The translations under genes were made by a program, and so were the position numbers. From Candidatus Cloacimonadota bacterium (lineage in GTDB: Bacteria > Cloacimonadota > Cloacimonadia > Cloacimonadales > Cloacimonadaceae), in contig JALNYD010000015.1 in NCBI GenBank assembly GCA_023230025.1, positions 1-24,206 of the forward strand: a DNA stretch of 24,206 nt, written 5' to 3'. Below the pieces are notes generated by a model that did no database searches, had not been told where the DNA came from, and saw nothing but the letters and a program-made list of their open reading frames with translations. How positions within the stretch are numbered: the first letter of the stretch is position 1; every line of letters starts with the position of its first letter. Positions 8,002 to 15,626 of this stretch are shown in pieces.

Positions 8002-8031
8002 TGTATATATGTTTTTGCTATGAAATGTCAG
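8002..8031 (-). promoter_or_regulatory. Probable sigma-70 promoter of tRNA-Leu and tig-clpP-clpX
   Basis: On the minus strand there is CTGACA (8031-8026), one base from the -35 consensus, then 18 nt, then TATACA (8007-8002). An overlapping TATATA at 8009-8004 gives a 16-nt spacer. The expected start lies just a few bases before the mature tRNA 5' end at 7993. A second TTGACA at 8057-8052 lacks a good -10 partner. Confidence 0.6.
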
Positions 8032-8073
8032 TATTTTGAAGGGGCTGCTTCTGTCAAGCAGATTTGCTGCAAT

Positions 8074-8904
8074 CTATAGCAATTGAAGGTTATCAATCAA
8101 CCGCGTTTTCCCCACATATGCAGCAAGCAACATCCGGCTATATTCATCAATCTGAGCATGTGGCATCAAAGTTCTGGAATCCACAATGCTGACATAATCC
8201 ACCCTTGCCCCTCTGCTTTGTAAATGCTCGGTTGCCTGGCGGATCAATTCTGCGCTGTCCAAGATTCCTGATCTCGCCTGGCTTTGCGCCATTTGCAGGG
8301 CTTCAGACAGGCTGCGGGCAATCTGACGTTGGCTTTGATCCAGATATACATTGCGACTGCTCTTGGCAAGGCCATCAGGTTCGCGGACAATCGGACATCC
8401 AACAATCCTGAGCGGCAAATTCAGATCAACTGCCATTGTGCGTAGAATAGTTAACTGCTGATAATCCTTTTCACCCATATACATCCGGTGTGGACGTACG
8501 AGGTTGATGAGCTTGAGCACAACAGTGCAGACTCCCCGAAAATGTCCTGGACGGCTGGCTCCACAAAGGATATTGGAGAGTTCTTCCACTTCCACCCAGC
8601 TATGGTAGCCATCTGGATACATTTGCCCGGAACTGGGAAAGAAGACGTAGTCAACTCCCCTCTCGTGTAACAAGTTCAGATCCCGTTCAAGATCCCGTGG
8701 ATAACTGGCAAGATCCTCGTTAGGACCAAACTGGGCTGGATTTATAAAGATTGATACAACCGTGATCTTGCACTCTTTGCGGGATGCGTCAACCAAGCTG
8801 AGATGCCCTTCATGTAGATAGCCCATGGTCGGTACAAAGCCAATCCTGCTCCCGGTGGGATATGTGATTTCCTGCATCTCCTGCAGGCTATTGATTTGCA
8901 GCAT
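8074..8904 (-). CDS. panC: Pantoate--beta-alanine ligase (pantothenate synthetase)
   Basis: This cytoplasmic enzyme joins pantoate and beta-alanine with ATP to make pantothenate, the precursor of coenzyme A. The 276-residue length fits the family. The nucleotidylyltransferase HxGH motif reads HEGH at 31-34 in PTMGYLHEGHLSL. GEKDYQQ is at 144-150 and the KMSKS-like KSSRN at 181-185; all are standard PanC landmarks. Its ATG (8904-8902) shares a base with the panD stop (8906-8904), so the two are translationally coupled. No panB is seen nearby. Confidence 0.96.
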   Translation of the reverse strand: MLQINSLQEMQEITYPTGSRIGFVPTMGYLHEGHLSLVDASRKECKITVVSIFINPAQFGPNEDLASYPRDLERDLNLLHERGVDYVFFPSSGQMYPDGYHSWVEVEELSNILCGASRPGHFRGVCTVVLKLINLVRPHRMYMGEKDYQQLTILRTMAVDLNLPLRIVGCPIVREPDGLAKSSRNVYLDQSQRQIARSLSEALQMAQSQARSGILDSAELIRQATEHLQSRGARVDYVSIVDSRTLMPHAQIDEYSRMLLAAYVGKTRLIDNLQLL

Positions 8905-9260
8905 CAGAGGATCTTTTCTATCCCGTTATCTTCATTCAACAGCAGGATTCTGGGTTTGTGAGCCATAATCTCGGAATCATCCATCATCCCATAATTAATC
9001 ACAATGATCCGATCACCCTCGTGAGCCAAACGCGCAGCAGCACCGTTGATGCCGATCATCCCGCTATTGCGTTCACCTTTGATAATGTAGGTGCTAAAGC
9101 GCGCGCCATTGGTGATATTGAACACTTCCACGCGCTCAAACTCCTGCATGCCACTGGCTTCCAGCAGGGCCTCATCGATTTTTATGCTGCCGTTATAATT
9201 TATATCGCATTCCTTCACCGTAGCCCGGTGAAGCTTGGCTAAAAGTATCTGCCTGAGCAT
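8904..9260 (-). CDS. panD: Aspartate 1-decarboxylase proenzyme
   Basis: PanD is a pyruvoyl enzyme that decarboxylates aspartate to beta-alanine, the substrate of the neighbouring PanC. The 118-residue proenzyme has the self-cleavage site Gly24-Ser25 in NYNGSIKID; cleavage makes the pyruvoyl group from Ser25. The Lys9 region (LLAKLHRATVK) and the NGAAARL block that contacts the active site are also present. The ATG has GGAG 7 nt upstream. With panC it forms a two-gene operon behind a strong promoter. Confidence 0.96.
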   Translation of the reverse strand: MLRQILLAKLHRATVKECDINYNGSIKIDEALLEASGMQEFERVEVFNITNGARFSTYIIKGERNSGMIGINGAAARLAHEGDRIIVINYGMMDDSEIMAHKPRILLLNEDNGIEKIL

Positions 9261-9290
9261 TTTGGGTCTCCATAATTTGTTCTTAATAGC

Positions 9291-9319
9291 ATGATAATTC
9301 GATCAAGCCTTTTTGTCAA
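9291..9319 (-). promoter_or_regulatory. Near-consensus sigma-70 promoter for panD-panC
   Basis: On the minus strand TTGACA (9319-9314) matches the -35 consensus exactly, followed by a 17-nt spacer and TATCAT (9296-9291), five of six for the -10. The expected start near 9284 leaves a leader of about 24 nt before the panD ATG. Confidence 0.8.
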
Positions 9320-9410
9320 TCAGAATCGGGTATCTATTGATAGTTCAGTAAGGAGTTACGGAGGTTGGTGGGACTAACGAAGAGACAAGATCAAATATCG
9401 AATCATATTG

Positions 9411-10313
9411 TTATATATCGAGTTCCAGCTCCAATTGATCCCGATGGGCGCCAATCCTCTTTTCACATAAGGCTACGTATTCGGGATTGATCTCGTAACC
9501 AACATAACTCCTTTTCGCTTTCTGTGCGGCTATTCCTGTTGTTCCGCTACCCATGAAAGGATCAAGTACTATGTCTTCGATAAATGAGTATAAGTTTATA
9601 AGTCTATGTGGAAGCTCAATGGGGAAAGGTGCGGGATGCCCTACTCTCTTAGCTGATTCAGCGTTCATCGTCCATATAGATTTTGTCCAATTCATGAAAT
9701 CTTCCTTGGATAAGGAGTTTTCTTTGTTGTTCCTTTTTCTCGAATAGTCTCCTTTTGAGAAAACAAGAATATATTCATGAACATCTCTTAGAATTGGGTT
9801 TGCTGCGCTTAGCCAGCTACCCCAGGCTGTCGATGGACTTGCACTGGCAGCTTTGTTCCATATAATTTCACCCCTCATCCTGAAACCAATTTCAATCATC
9901 ATTGTTGAAATATAATCAGATAGTGGAATATAGGGTTTTCGCCCAAGATTTGCTACATTGATGCAAGCCCTACCTCCATTCACGAGAACGCGATAAGTCT
10001 CCCGGAATGAATTTCTGAGTAAATCCAAATACTCTCGGAGCGAGAGATCTTCATCATAGTCTTTACTGACATTATATGGCGGGGATGTGATCATCAGGTG
10101 TACACAGTTGTCTGGAAGCTCTTTCATATTATCTGCAGAGCCCAAAAGAACTCGATTAATGTACTCACCAGGAACAGAGTTTTCGTGAGTATCAACTACC
10201 CTTTCTATGTCCAATTCAGTATATAGCTTTGAATTGTAGAATTTAGAAGAATCGTGGTTGATTCTGCCATTTGTTCCGAATGAACTGGTTGAAGTACCGT
10301 ATTCTTTTTTCAT
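9411..10313 (-). CDS. Type II site-specific DNA methyltransferase (beta class, N4-cytosine or N6-adenine)
   Basis: This is the modification enzyme of a restriction-modification pair. The catalytic motif IV is TSPPYN at 76-81 and comes before the AdoMet-binding motif I, DPFMGSGTT at 251-259; this order is that of beta-class amino-methyltransferases. A HPAPFP segment at 226-231, just before motif I, is also typical. The SPPY form is more common in N4-cytosine enzymes, but the modified base cannot be fixed from sequence. The first 50 residues look like an unstructured extension. The ATG at 10313 has no SD and starts 5 bp after the endonuclease stop, so expression may depend on coupling or on a promoter inside the endonuclease gene. 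The region is more AT-rich than its neighbours, consistent with horizontal transfer. Confidence 0.92.
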   Translation of the reverse strand: MKKEYGTSTSSFGTNGRINHDSSKFYNSKLYTELDIERVVDTHENSVPGEYINRVLLGSADNMKELPDNCVHLMITSPPYNVSKDYDEDLSLREYLDLLRNSFRETYRVLVNGGRACINVANLGRKPYIPLSDYISTMMIEIGFRMRGEIIWNKAASASPSTAWGSWLSAANPILRDVHEYILVFSKGDYSRKRNNKENSLSKEDFMNWTKSIWTMNAESAKRVGHPAPFPIELPHRLINLYSFIEDIVLDPFMGSGTTGIAAQKAKRSYVGYEINPEYVALCEKRIGAHRDQLELELDI

Positions 10314-10318
10314 AACCG

Positions 10319-11185
10319 CTATTCACTGATTAAGCTAATAAACTTCTCAGCCTTAAGCCTGCGGCTTGATTCGCGGCTGGCTAACTCAATTATCGCTCCC
10401 AGTTTTTCTTTAGGGATCATCGATGAGAAGTAACGCATATCTTTATTCACTAGCTCGTTACATTTAAACTGCAGTTCCTGAATATCCGAAAGAGTGCTGA
10501 AGCCACACTTAGGGCTTTGTGCTAGATACTCGGAGTCACAAGGATTGGGATTCAACGACCAAAATCCTTGAACAATGCCGGCTTTCAAAAGATGGTCTAC
10601 TTTATGTTCATAGAACTTAGTGATCGGGCTATTTCCTAGTATGACTATCGGTATCGAATTCCCTAAATCACCTGATGCTCTTATATTTACTGCTTTTCCT
10701 ATGGCCTTAAGCATGGAATCAGAGCGCAGTAATGATGGCGTTCCCCTGTGTGTTTTATAGTCTCCCAAGTATCTCAATCCATCCTGCCTAGAATACATGT
10801 AGTTATTTACGATGCTCATCTTTATCTCAAAAATAAGCTTGATATTTTTAGGGCTCTGTTGCTTGGAGTTTGTTTTACAGAATGCTAAGTCTGCACCTGA
10901 TCTCAGTGGAAGGGCTAAGTCATCACATTTAACGTCATTGACTGCATATAAGCCTAACTTGCGAGCAATCGGAGACAAAAGATCTTTGCACCATTTTTCA
11001 GTAAAATGCCCAATTGATGAGTTTCTACTCTGCAAGGTATTACCTTCAGAAGAAATTGACTTGGGAACGTATGCGTAACAACTACCTTTTATTTGATAAA
11101 ACAGCTGTTCTTCAGATAGAAAGCTTCTCAGGGCCTCCCTGAAGTATCTTATTTCGGTATCTATGTCCCAAAGTTTAGTAGGCAT
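10319..11185 (-). CDS. Probable type II restriction endonuclease, PD-(D/E)XK type
   Basis: I do not recognise a named restriction family, but the position next to the methyltransferase and a plausible nuclease core support the call. The core reads SGADLAF at 96-102 (Asp99) followed about 20 residues later by FEIK at 119-122 (Glu120, Lys122), fitting D-(X20)-E-X-K. An N-terminal helix with HFTEKWCKDLL at 60-70 may contribute a further acidic residue. Length is 288 residues. The ATG follows AAGGAG with about 9 nt spacing. It is the first gene of the pair. The coding sequence is noticeably AT-rich compared with panDC and the lon operon. The recognition sequence is unknown. Confidence 0.78.
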   Translation of the reverse strand: MPTKLWDIDTEIRYFREALRSFLSEEQLFYQIKGSCYAYVPKSISSEGNTLQSRNSSIGHFTEKWCKDLLSPIARKLGLYAVNDVKCDDLALPLRSGADLAFCKTNSKQQSPKNIKLIFEIKMSIVNNYMYSRQDGLRYLGDYKTHRGTPSLLRSDSMLKAIGKAVNIRASGDLGNSIPIVILGNSPITKFYEHKVDHLLKAGIVQGFWSLNPNPCDSEYLAQSPKCGFSTLSDIQELQFKCNELVNKDMRYFSSMIPKEKLGAIIELASRESSRRLKAEKFISLISE

Positions 11186-11212
11186 CTACATCGTCTCCTT
11201 GTTTGATGAATA

Positions 11213-11241
11213 CATGTAATTGCTCTCCTCTTATCTGTCAA
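11213..11241 (-). promoter_or_regulatory. Candidate promoter of the restriction-modification pair
   Basis: On the minus strand TTGACA (11241-11236) is a perfect -35. At 17 nt follows only TACATG (11218-11213), a weak -10, which lies inside the 8-bp palindrome TACATGTA (11211-11218). A regulator bound there could compete with polymerase, but no controller gene is seen in the cassette. Confidence 0.35.
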
Positions 11242-11266
11242 GTTTTAATCGCTGCAGGCATCCCCC

Positions 11267-11286
11267 AATCATGCTCGGGTATGATT
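11267..11286. repeat. Short hairpin upstream of the restriction cassette
   Basis: AATCATGC (11267-11274) and GTATGATT (11279-11286) form an 8-bp stem with one G-T pair around TCGG. It lies between the end of the lon operon at 11325 and the cassette promoter. No T-run follows on the minus strand, so its role as a terminator of the lon operon is doubtful. Confidence 0.35.
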
Positions 11287-11324
11287 CAGATCCCATCTCA
11301 CACCGAAAGCATCCTGTAAGGCGA

Positions 11325-12716
11325 CTAAAGTTTCAAGAATCGCATGTTTGGCAGCCCAGGTGTACGTATGATGTAAATCCCGGTGGCAAAGCCTGATAGA
11401 TCAAGTTCAGCTTCTTTGCTGCTCAGCTCGATCCCGGCGACCTGCTGTCCTTTGATATTGTAAACTGCCAGTTTTCGGATGCAATTGTTAGATTGCCTCA
11501 ATTTCAAAGTAGCAGTAGCCGGATTTGGATAAAGCTCCAGAATCGCTAATGGTGACAGGCTGGGATCATCCGTTGCCGAGGAGGGGTTGCTAATGCTGCT
11601 CTCAATCGTAATCACCCCATCCGAAAAAGTGAAGGTAAGCACATCCCAATCAGGATCTTCCAATTCCCAGCTTTGGGCATAAGTGACGACAGAGCCAAAA
11701 TCCAGATCTCCAGTGCTTTGAGGAAGCAGGGTATGCGCTTCATGATCATCAATACGGACAGTAGCCAAATGTGGCACATTGGCATCAGCATCAAAATAAT
11801 CAATCGATGCCTGAATGGTATTTTCAGACATGTTGAACGTGGAGTTGCTCAGGACTGGGCTGGATTCATTGATCAATTCCACATAATGAGGTTTGAGCAA
11901 TACCTTCACACCCTCACTCATATCTGATTGCTGGATCCCATTTACCAGTGTGATACGGGAAGTAGTGGCCGTTGTGGCAAAAAGTGGATACTGTGGATCA
12001 TACCAGGAGGCAAAATCCGGATCACCCAGAAGATCGGCAGTCTGACAGGAAAGCAGCAGATAATCCTCCTGAATGTTGTACTCGATATCACCCAGACGGG
12101 TTAAGCCATCCAGCCCACTACCGTTGATCTTGTAGAGCCCGGGGCTGATAATGGGGGCCATATCTACAGTGTACATCAAGCCATAGACGATGGGATCATC
12201 TTCAATCCCCGCACTGGGATCCACAATTGCCGGCATATAGGCATAATAGGTCATTCCGGAAGATGTTACATAGCTGGGATTTACTGTGCGAATAGCAAAA
12301 TAAAGCCGATCCGCAGTATAGCTCATGCGATACTCCATGATATCCAGAAGCGAGGTGTTGTAGAGATGGTCATTGATGGGATCATCGGTCAGCAAGTTTG
12401 TGGCAAAGATTTGGGGCGGCATGGCAGCAAAGACCGGATTGACCAGAAGCTCTGGATAAGTCCTGCTGAAGCCCACATAGCCAGGAACTTGCATATCGCC
12501 CAAATGCCAGCCATATAGCCATTGAACACACTCCTGGTTCTGAATATAAAGCGTGCCATTCACCAAAGCGTGAGTGTGATACTGCGTAGTTTGATCTGAG
12601 TTTACGATAAATTGGAGCTGTGATGGATTATCTAGAATCCAGATTTGTTCATAATCCTCAATAGCACAGAGGCTAAGGCAAAAAACCAATAGAAGCAGAA
12701 TCAGGCTTGTTTTCAT
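11325..12716 (-). CDS. Secreted protein with C-terminal type IX-style sorting domain
   Basis: The 463-residue product has a clear Sec signal peptide (about 1-18, ending LCA) and a C-terminal sorting tail from about 392. That tail shows LYPNPAT at 395-401, VYNIKGQQV in the middle, then LDLSGFATGIYIIRT and a short basic end, the pattern of the Por secretion (type A) sorting domain. In the FCB group such tails direct proteins through the type IX system to the surface. The middle, about 19-390, is not recognisable to me; it is rich in aromatic and acidic residues and probably beta-structured. The start has an excellent AGGAGG 5 nt upstream, 9 bp after the stop of the preceding barrel gene. It is the last gene of the lon string. 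Expected location is the cell surface or outside the cell. Confidence 0.85.
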   Translation of the reverse strand: MKTSLILLLLVFCLSLCAIEDYEQIWILDNPSQLQFIVNSDQTTQYHTHALVNGTLYIQNQECVQWLYGWHLGDMQVPGYVGFSRTYPELLVNPVFAAMPPQIFATNLLTDDPINDHLYNTSLLDIMEYRMSYTADRLYFAIRTVNPSYVTSSGMTYYAYMPAIVDPSAGIEDDPIVYGLMYTVDMAPIISPGLYKINGSGLDGLTRLGDIEYNIQEDYLLLSCQTADLLGDPDFASWYDPQYPLFATTATTSRITLVNGIQQSDMSEGVKVLLKPHYVELINESSPVLSNSTFNMSENTIQASIDYFDADANVPHLATVRIDDHEAHTLLPQSTGDLDFGSVVTYAQSWELEDPDWDVLTFTFSDGVITIESSISNPSSATDDPSLSPLAILELYPNPATATLKLRQSNNCIRKLAVYNIKGQQVAGIELSSKEAELDLSGFATGIYIIRTPGLPNMRFLKL

Positions 12717-12725
12717 ATGATCCTC

Positions 12726-13442
12726 CTAAAAGGTCGTGCAGAGCAGCACAGACCAGGTTTGGTTGCGCAGTGCAACTGGCTCAAAAAACTTATAGGTGGG
12801 TAGATATAGGTAATCCCAACCCAGAGTAAACCGATATTCCAGACTCACCGGATATTTGGCTTGAAAGTTCAAAGCTCCCCCATAGACAAAGCTGAAATCG
12901 AACATATTGATATCGCTCAGAGAGCTCTCTTCCCAGATTGGCAGGGCCATACTGCCACCCTCCTGATCTGGAAGATACACAGTGCCATCCAATTCATGAT
13001 AGCCTTTCACCTTTACTGCCATGGCAGTTCCGGCTATTGCTACAAGATCACACTTGGGAAGAGACATGGTTTTGAGCTTGAACAGGACAGGGATTTCCAG
13101 ATAGTCCAGATAGTATTTGACATCCATGGTGGCAGGTTGCGACAGCTCTTCAATAACGCCATCCAGTTCCATGCGACTAATGCTGATCTTCTGCTTCGAT
13201 CCCTTTTGGGTGTAAAGAGCTTCAAAGCCCAAACTCAAGTTTTCACTTGCCGCAAACTCCACAAACATCCCTCCGATGAAGCCTGGACGCAGGCGAGTTT
13301 TGACCTCATAATCACCTTCATCACCCTTGGTGCCATAATGCTGGGCAAGATTCATACCGATCTTTGTACCCCAACTTGCCGTAGCCTGAGCCGATAGCAG
13401 CACATTCAACAAAAACATGATTAGCAAGAGTATTACTTTCAT
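12726..13442 (-). CDS. PorT-like outer membrane beta-barrel protein
   Basis: The 238-residue product has a signal peptide (about 1-20, ending SAQA) and then the alternating pattern of a small outer-membrane barrel. The opening ASWGTKIGMN, the FIGGMFVEF strand, YLEIPVLFKL in the middle and SLEYRFTLGWDYLY near the end match the layout of the PorT/OMP_b-brl family common in Bacteroidota and relatives. It ends in a phenylalanine (TTF), as barrels usually do. A hydrophilic insert occurs around 140-175. Its ATG directly follows the plsC stop (TAAATG), so expression is coupled. It could be a structural barrel or linked to secretion of the next gene product; that link is inference. Confidence 0.78.
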   Translation of the reverse strand: MKVILLLIMFLLNVLLSAQATASWGTKIGMNLAQHYGTKGDEGDYEVKTRLRPGFIGGMFVEFAASENLSLGFEALYTQKGSKQKISISRMELDGVIEELSQPATMDVKYYLDYLEIPVLFKLKTMSLPKCDLVAIAGTAMAVKVKGYHELDGTVYLPDQEGGSMALPIWEESSLSDINMFDFSFVYGGALNFQAKYPVSLEYRFTLGWDYLYLPTYKFFEPVALRNQTWSVLLCTTF

Positions 13443-14159
13443 TTACATTCTCGTCAGCGTATCCTGGATCAAGCCATGCAGATATTCAGAAAGCCGGTGT
13501 TTATCCTGATAGATTTCATCCTGAGCTGAGATTGGTGGCAGAATCCGCAGCTTGATCGCCACTTTGTGGATGCCCTTGTCAATCTCATAGATGCGCCAGG
13601 TATCCTTGATTACCAGAGGAACAATGGTTGCCTCTGCCATTACTGGAAGTTTGAAACTACCCAGATGAAACTCGCCCATTTGATCGCCTTTGCTGCGTGT
13701 GCCCTCGGGGAAGATCACCATGGGATGTCCGTCATTGATCACAGCAGCACTCTTTTTGAAAGATTCCATTGCAGCCCGGGCTGAATTGCGATCTATGAAT
13801 ACGCAGGGAATCTCCTTCATCCACCATGCCAGAACAGGTATCTTGAACAGCTCCTGCTTGGCAATGAAGCCACTGGGTTTCTTGATAAAACCCAGCACCA
13901 GCGGAATATCGAACATACCTTGATGATTGGCGATGAAACAGATATTATTCTGATCCGGCAGATTCTCCACTCCTTCTACTTGCACGGTTGAACCAGTTGA
14001 AAGCAAGGTGTTTCTCCCCCAAAACCGTACGCAGATAAACACCACTTTGCGATAGAGCTTTCTGGGAAGAATAATCTTGCAGATGATGAGCAGGAAGTAG
14101 GCCAGCATACACAGGAGCATGAAAAAGAAAAACCAGATTTTCCACAAGGTAGATTTCAA
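13443..14159 (-). CDS. plsC: 1-acyl-sn-glycerol-3-phosphate acyltransferase (PlsC family)
   Basis: Enzymes of this family acylate lysophosphatidic acid to phosphatidic acid in the inner membrane. The 238-residue protein has a hydrophobic N-terminal membrane segment (about 8-32). Acyltransferase motif I, NHQGMFD at 78-84, gives His79 and Asp84, and motif III is FPEGTRS at 150-156. The block GFIAKQELFKIPVLAWW between them is also typical. The start is TTG at 14159, supported by AAGGAG 7 nt upstream; the next in-frame Met codons lie inside the membrane segment and have no SD. It begins 12 bp after the deacetylase-like gene. Acyl specificity cannot be told from the sequence, and other glycerolipid or lipid A-type acylations are possible. 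Confidence 0.88.
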   Translation of the reverse strand: MKSTLWKIWFFFFMLLCMLAYFLLIICKIILPRKLYRKVVFICVRFWGRNTLLSTGSTVQVEGVENLPDQNNICFIANHQGMFDIPLVLGFIKKPSGFIAKQELFKIPVLAWWMKEIPCVFIDRNSARAAMESFKKSAAVINDGHPMVIFPEGTRSKGDQMGEFHLGSFKLPVMAEATIVPLVIKDTWRIYEIDKGIHKVAIKLRILPPISAQDEIYQDKHRLSEYLHGLIQDTLTRM

Positions 14160-14171
14160 CTTTACTCTCCT

Positions 14172-15617
14172 TTAGTAACTCAGGGTTACCCATTCTTCAT
14201 AGATTTCATTTAGGGAGGTAACCCAGGCCTGCTTTTTCAGAGCGTGGTTGATGGTTGTCCAATACAGATTTCCCCAGCCCGGATAATCCACTGGATCAAA
14301 GGTAGTATTGTGCCACAGCAAAGATATGTGAGACTGGTATGTGGCAGCAATATCCGTTAGACGATTCAGCGCTCGTTTCCCGGCAGCCATGCTCAGATTC
14401 ATCGCTCGCGGCGAATGCAGGGTGGTATCCATCACAATCAAAGGAATCTCCAGCACTCTGAATGGTCTGTTTTCCTTGATGTTAAAGGGGTAGAAGGGAA
14501 ATGAAATCCCAGCCCGGAATCCTATGTTTTCCCAATAACCCAGAGTGCTGTCATATTTGATACCGGCTGCTTCCAGATTACTGAAACTCTTCTGATAATC
14601 GAAGTGCAGATAGTGGGAGCGAAATCCGCTGGGATTAAAGCCCAAATCCCGGAGAATCTGAAGTTCGGCTTTCAGGATGCTGAGATTGAAGGCGGCATCC
14701 GGTGAGCCGTGCAGACCCACATCCTGCTGGTTGAGCAGTGCAGTAAGCCTGCTACGGGCAGTGTTGTCCCCGATATAATTCTGCCGTTCATCCGGAAAAT
14801 CCGTGCGCGCCATAAGGAACCAGGTGGAACTTACCCCCATCTCCTTTTCTCGCTGCACCAGCTTCTCCAATTGCCGCTCATGGGCATGGAGAATATTCTT
14901 GTGCCAATAGTGACCCAGCAACTTGTATGTGGCTCGAATGGGGCGATCTCTGAAGCTTTTGGCGTTATATTTCCTGGTACTCTTGATGGAAGCTGCATCC
15001 CAGAAATTGTAATAGTCGATATCATGAGAAAGACTCATCGCAAAGCGGTGGTCCATGCCCCAGGATATATCCCGGATAAACTCCGGCAGATAATCTTGCA
15101 TAATGAAGTGCAAAATCCGGCAATAGATATCCACTACTGGCGTTTCAATGAAATCCCAGCGATACTGCAGGCTTTCCTTATAATCCACTCTTCCCCGCGG
15201 AATTCCCCGTTCACTGAACACATATTCGTGCCAGCAGGTCAGGAAATAGAAGCCGCTGGCCACGATATCCTTGCGAAGGATGCAGCTTTCTTGTGTCAAG
15301 GAAAAGATCGCCCCACCCAAAGAGAACAGAAAGGGCACATGATCGGCCCCAAAGCGGCAGAAATTAACCTTTTCCAGGGGATACAACTCTGCACCCCCAA
15401 AAAAGCTATCCGCTTGGGGATCAAAGTGAATCCGGATCGGATAATCCCGGTCAGGAGGCGGGCCATAATAAATATGCGCTGCCTCATAATGACTGCCATA
15501 AATGAACTTCGGATTCAACCGGAGAATATAGCAGTAAGTCCTGAGCACAAACTCTGCCTTGGGAATGTAATCCCTGGGCAGGTTGAGCAGGATGTTGATA
15601 TTTGGGTAACGCTCCAC
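14172..15617 (-). CDS. Polysaccharide deacetylase-like protein with N-terminal DUF7033-type region
   Basis: The 481-residue protein has an N-terminal region of about 180 residues and then a deacetylase-like barrel. LSHDIDYY at 196-203 supplies the DxD-type metal residues (Asp199, Asp201). GLHGS at 301-305 is where NodB-type enzymes carry their His motif, and GFRSHYLHFD at 331-340 corresponds to the catalytic arginine motif. LLWHNTTFD near 430 holds a likely catalytic histidine. The DUF7033-plus-deacetylase layout is my recollection of the family and should be confirmed. I see no signal peptide, suggesting a cytoplasmic location and perhaps action on a sugar precursor. The start is GTG at 15615-15617, in the same frame as lon and three codons after its stop; the SD is weak (AAAGAAA). 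Confidence 0.75.
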   Translation of the reverse strand: MERYPNINILLNLPRDYIPKAEFVLRTYCYILRLNPKFIYGSHYEAAHIYYGPPPDRDYPIRIHFDPQADSFFGGAELYPLEKVNFCRFGADHVPFLFSLGGAIFSLTQESCILRKDIVASGFYFLTCWHEYVFSERGIPRGRVDYKESLQYRWDFIETPVVDIYCRILHFIMQDYLPEFIRDISWGMDHRFAMSLSHDIDYYNFWDAASIKSTRKYNAKSFRDRPIRATYKLLGHYWHKNILHAHERQLEKLVQREKEMGVSSTWFLMARTDFPDERQNYIGDNTARSRLTALLNQQDVGLHGSPDAAFNLSILKAELQILRDLGFNPSGFRSHYLHFDYQKSFSNLEAAGIKYDSTLGYWENIGFRAGISFPFYPFNIKENRPFRVLEIPLIVMDTTLHSPRAMNLSMAAGKRALNRLTDIAATYQSHISLLWHNTTFDPVDYPGWGNLYWTTINHALKKQAWVTSLNEIYEEWVTLSY

Positions 15618-15626
15618 TTTCTTTGC

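Noticed and set aside
11267..11286. Hairpin as an intrinsic terminator for the lon operon
   Set aside because: On the minus strand it is followed by a G-run and not a T-run; kept only as a repeat.
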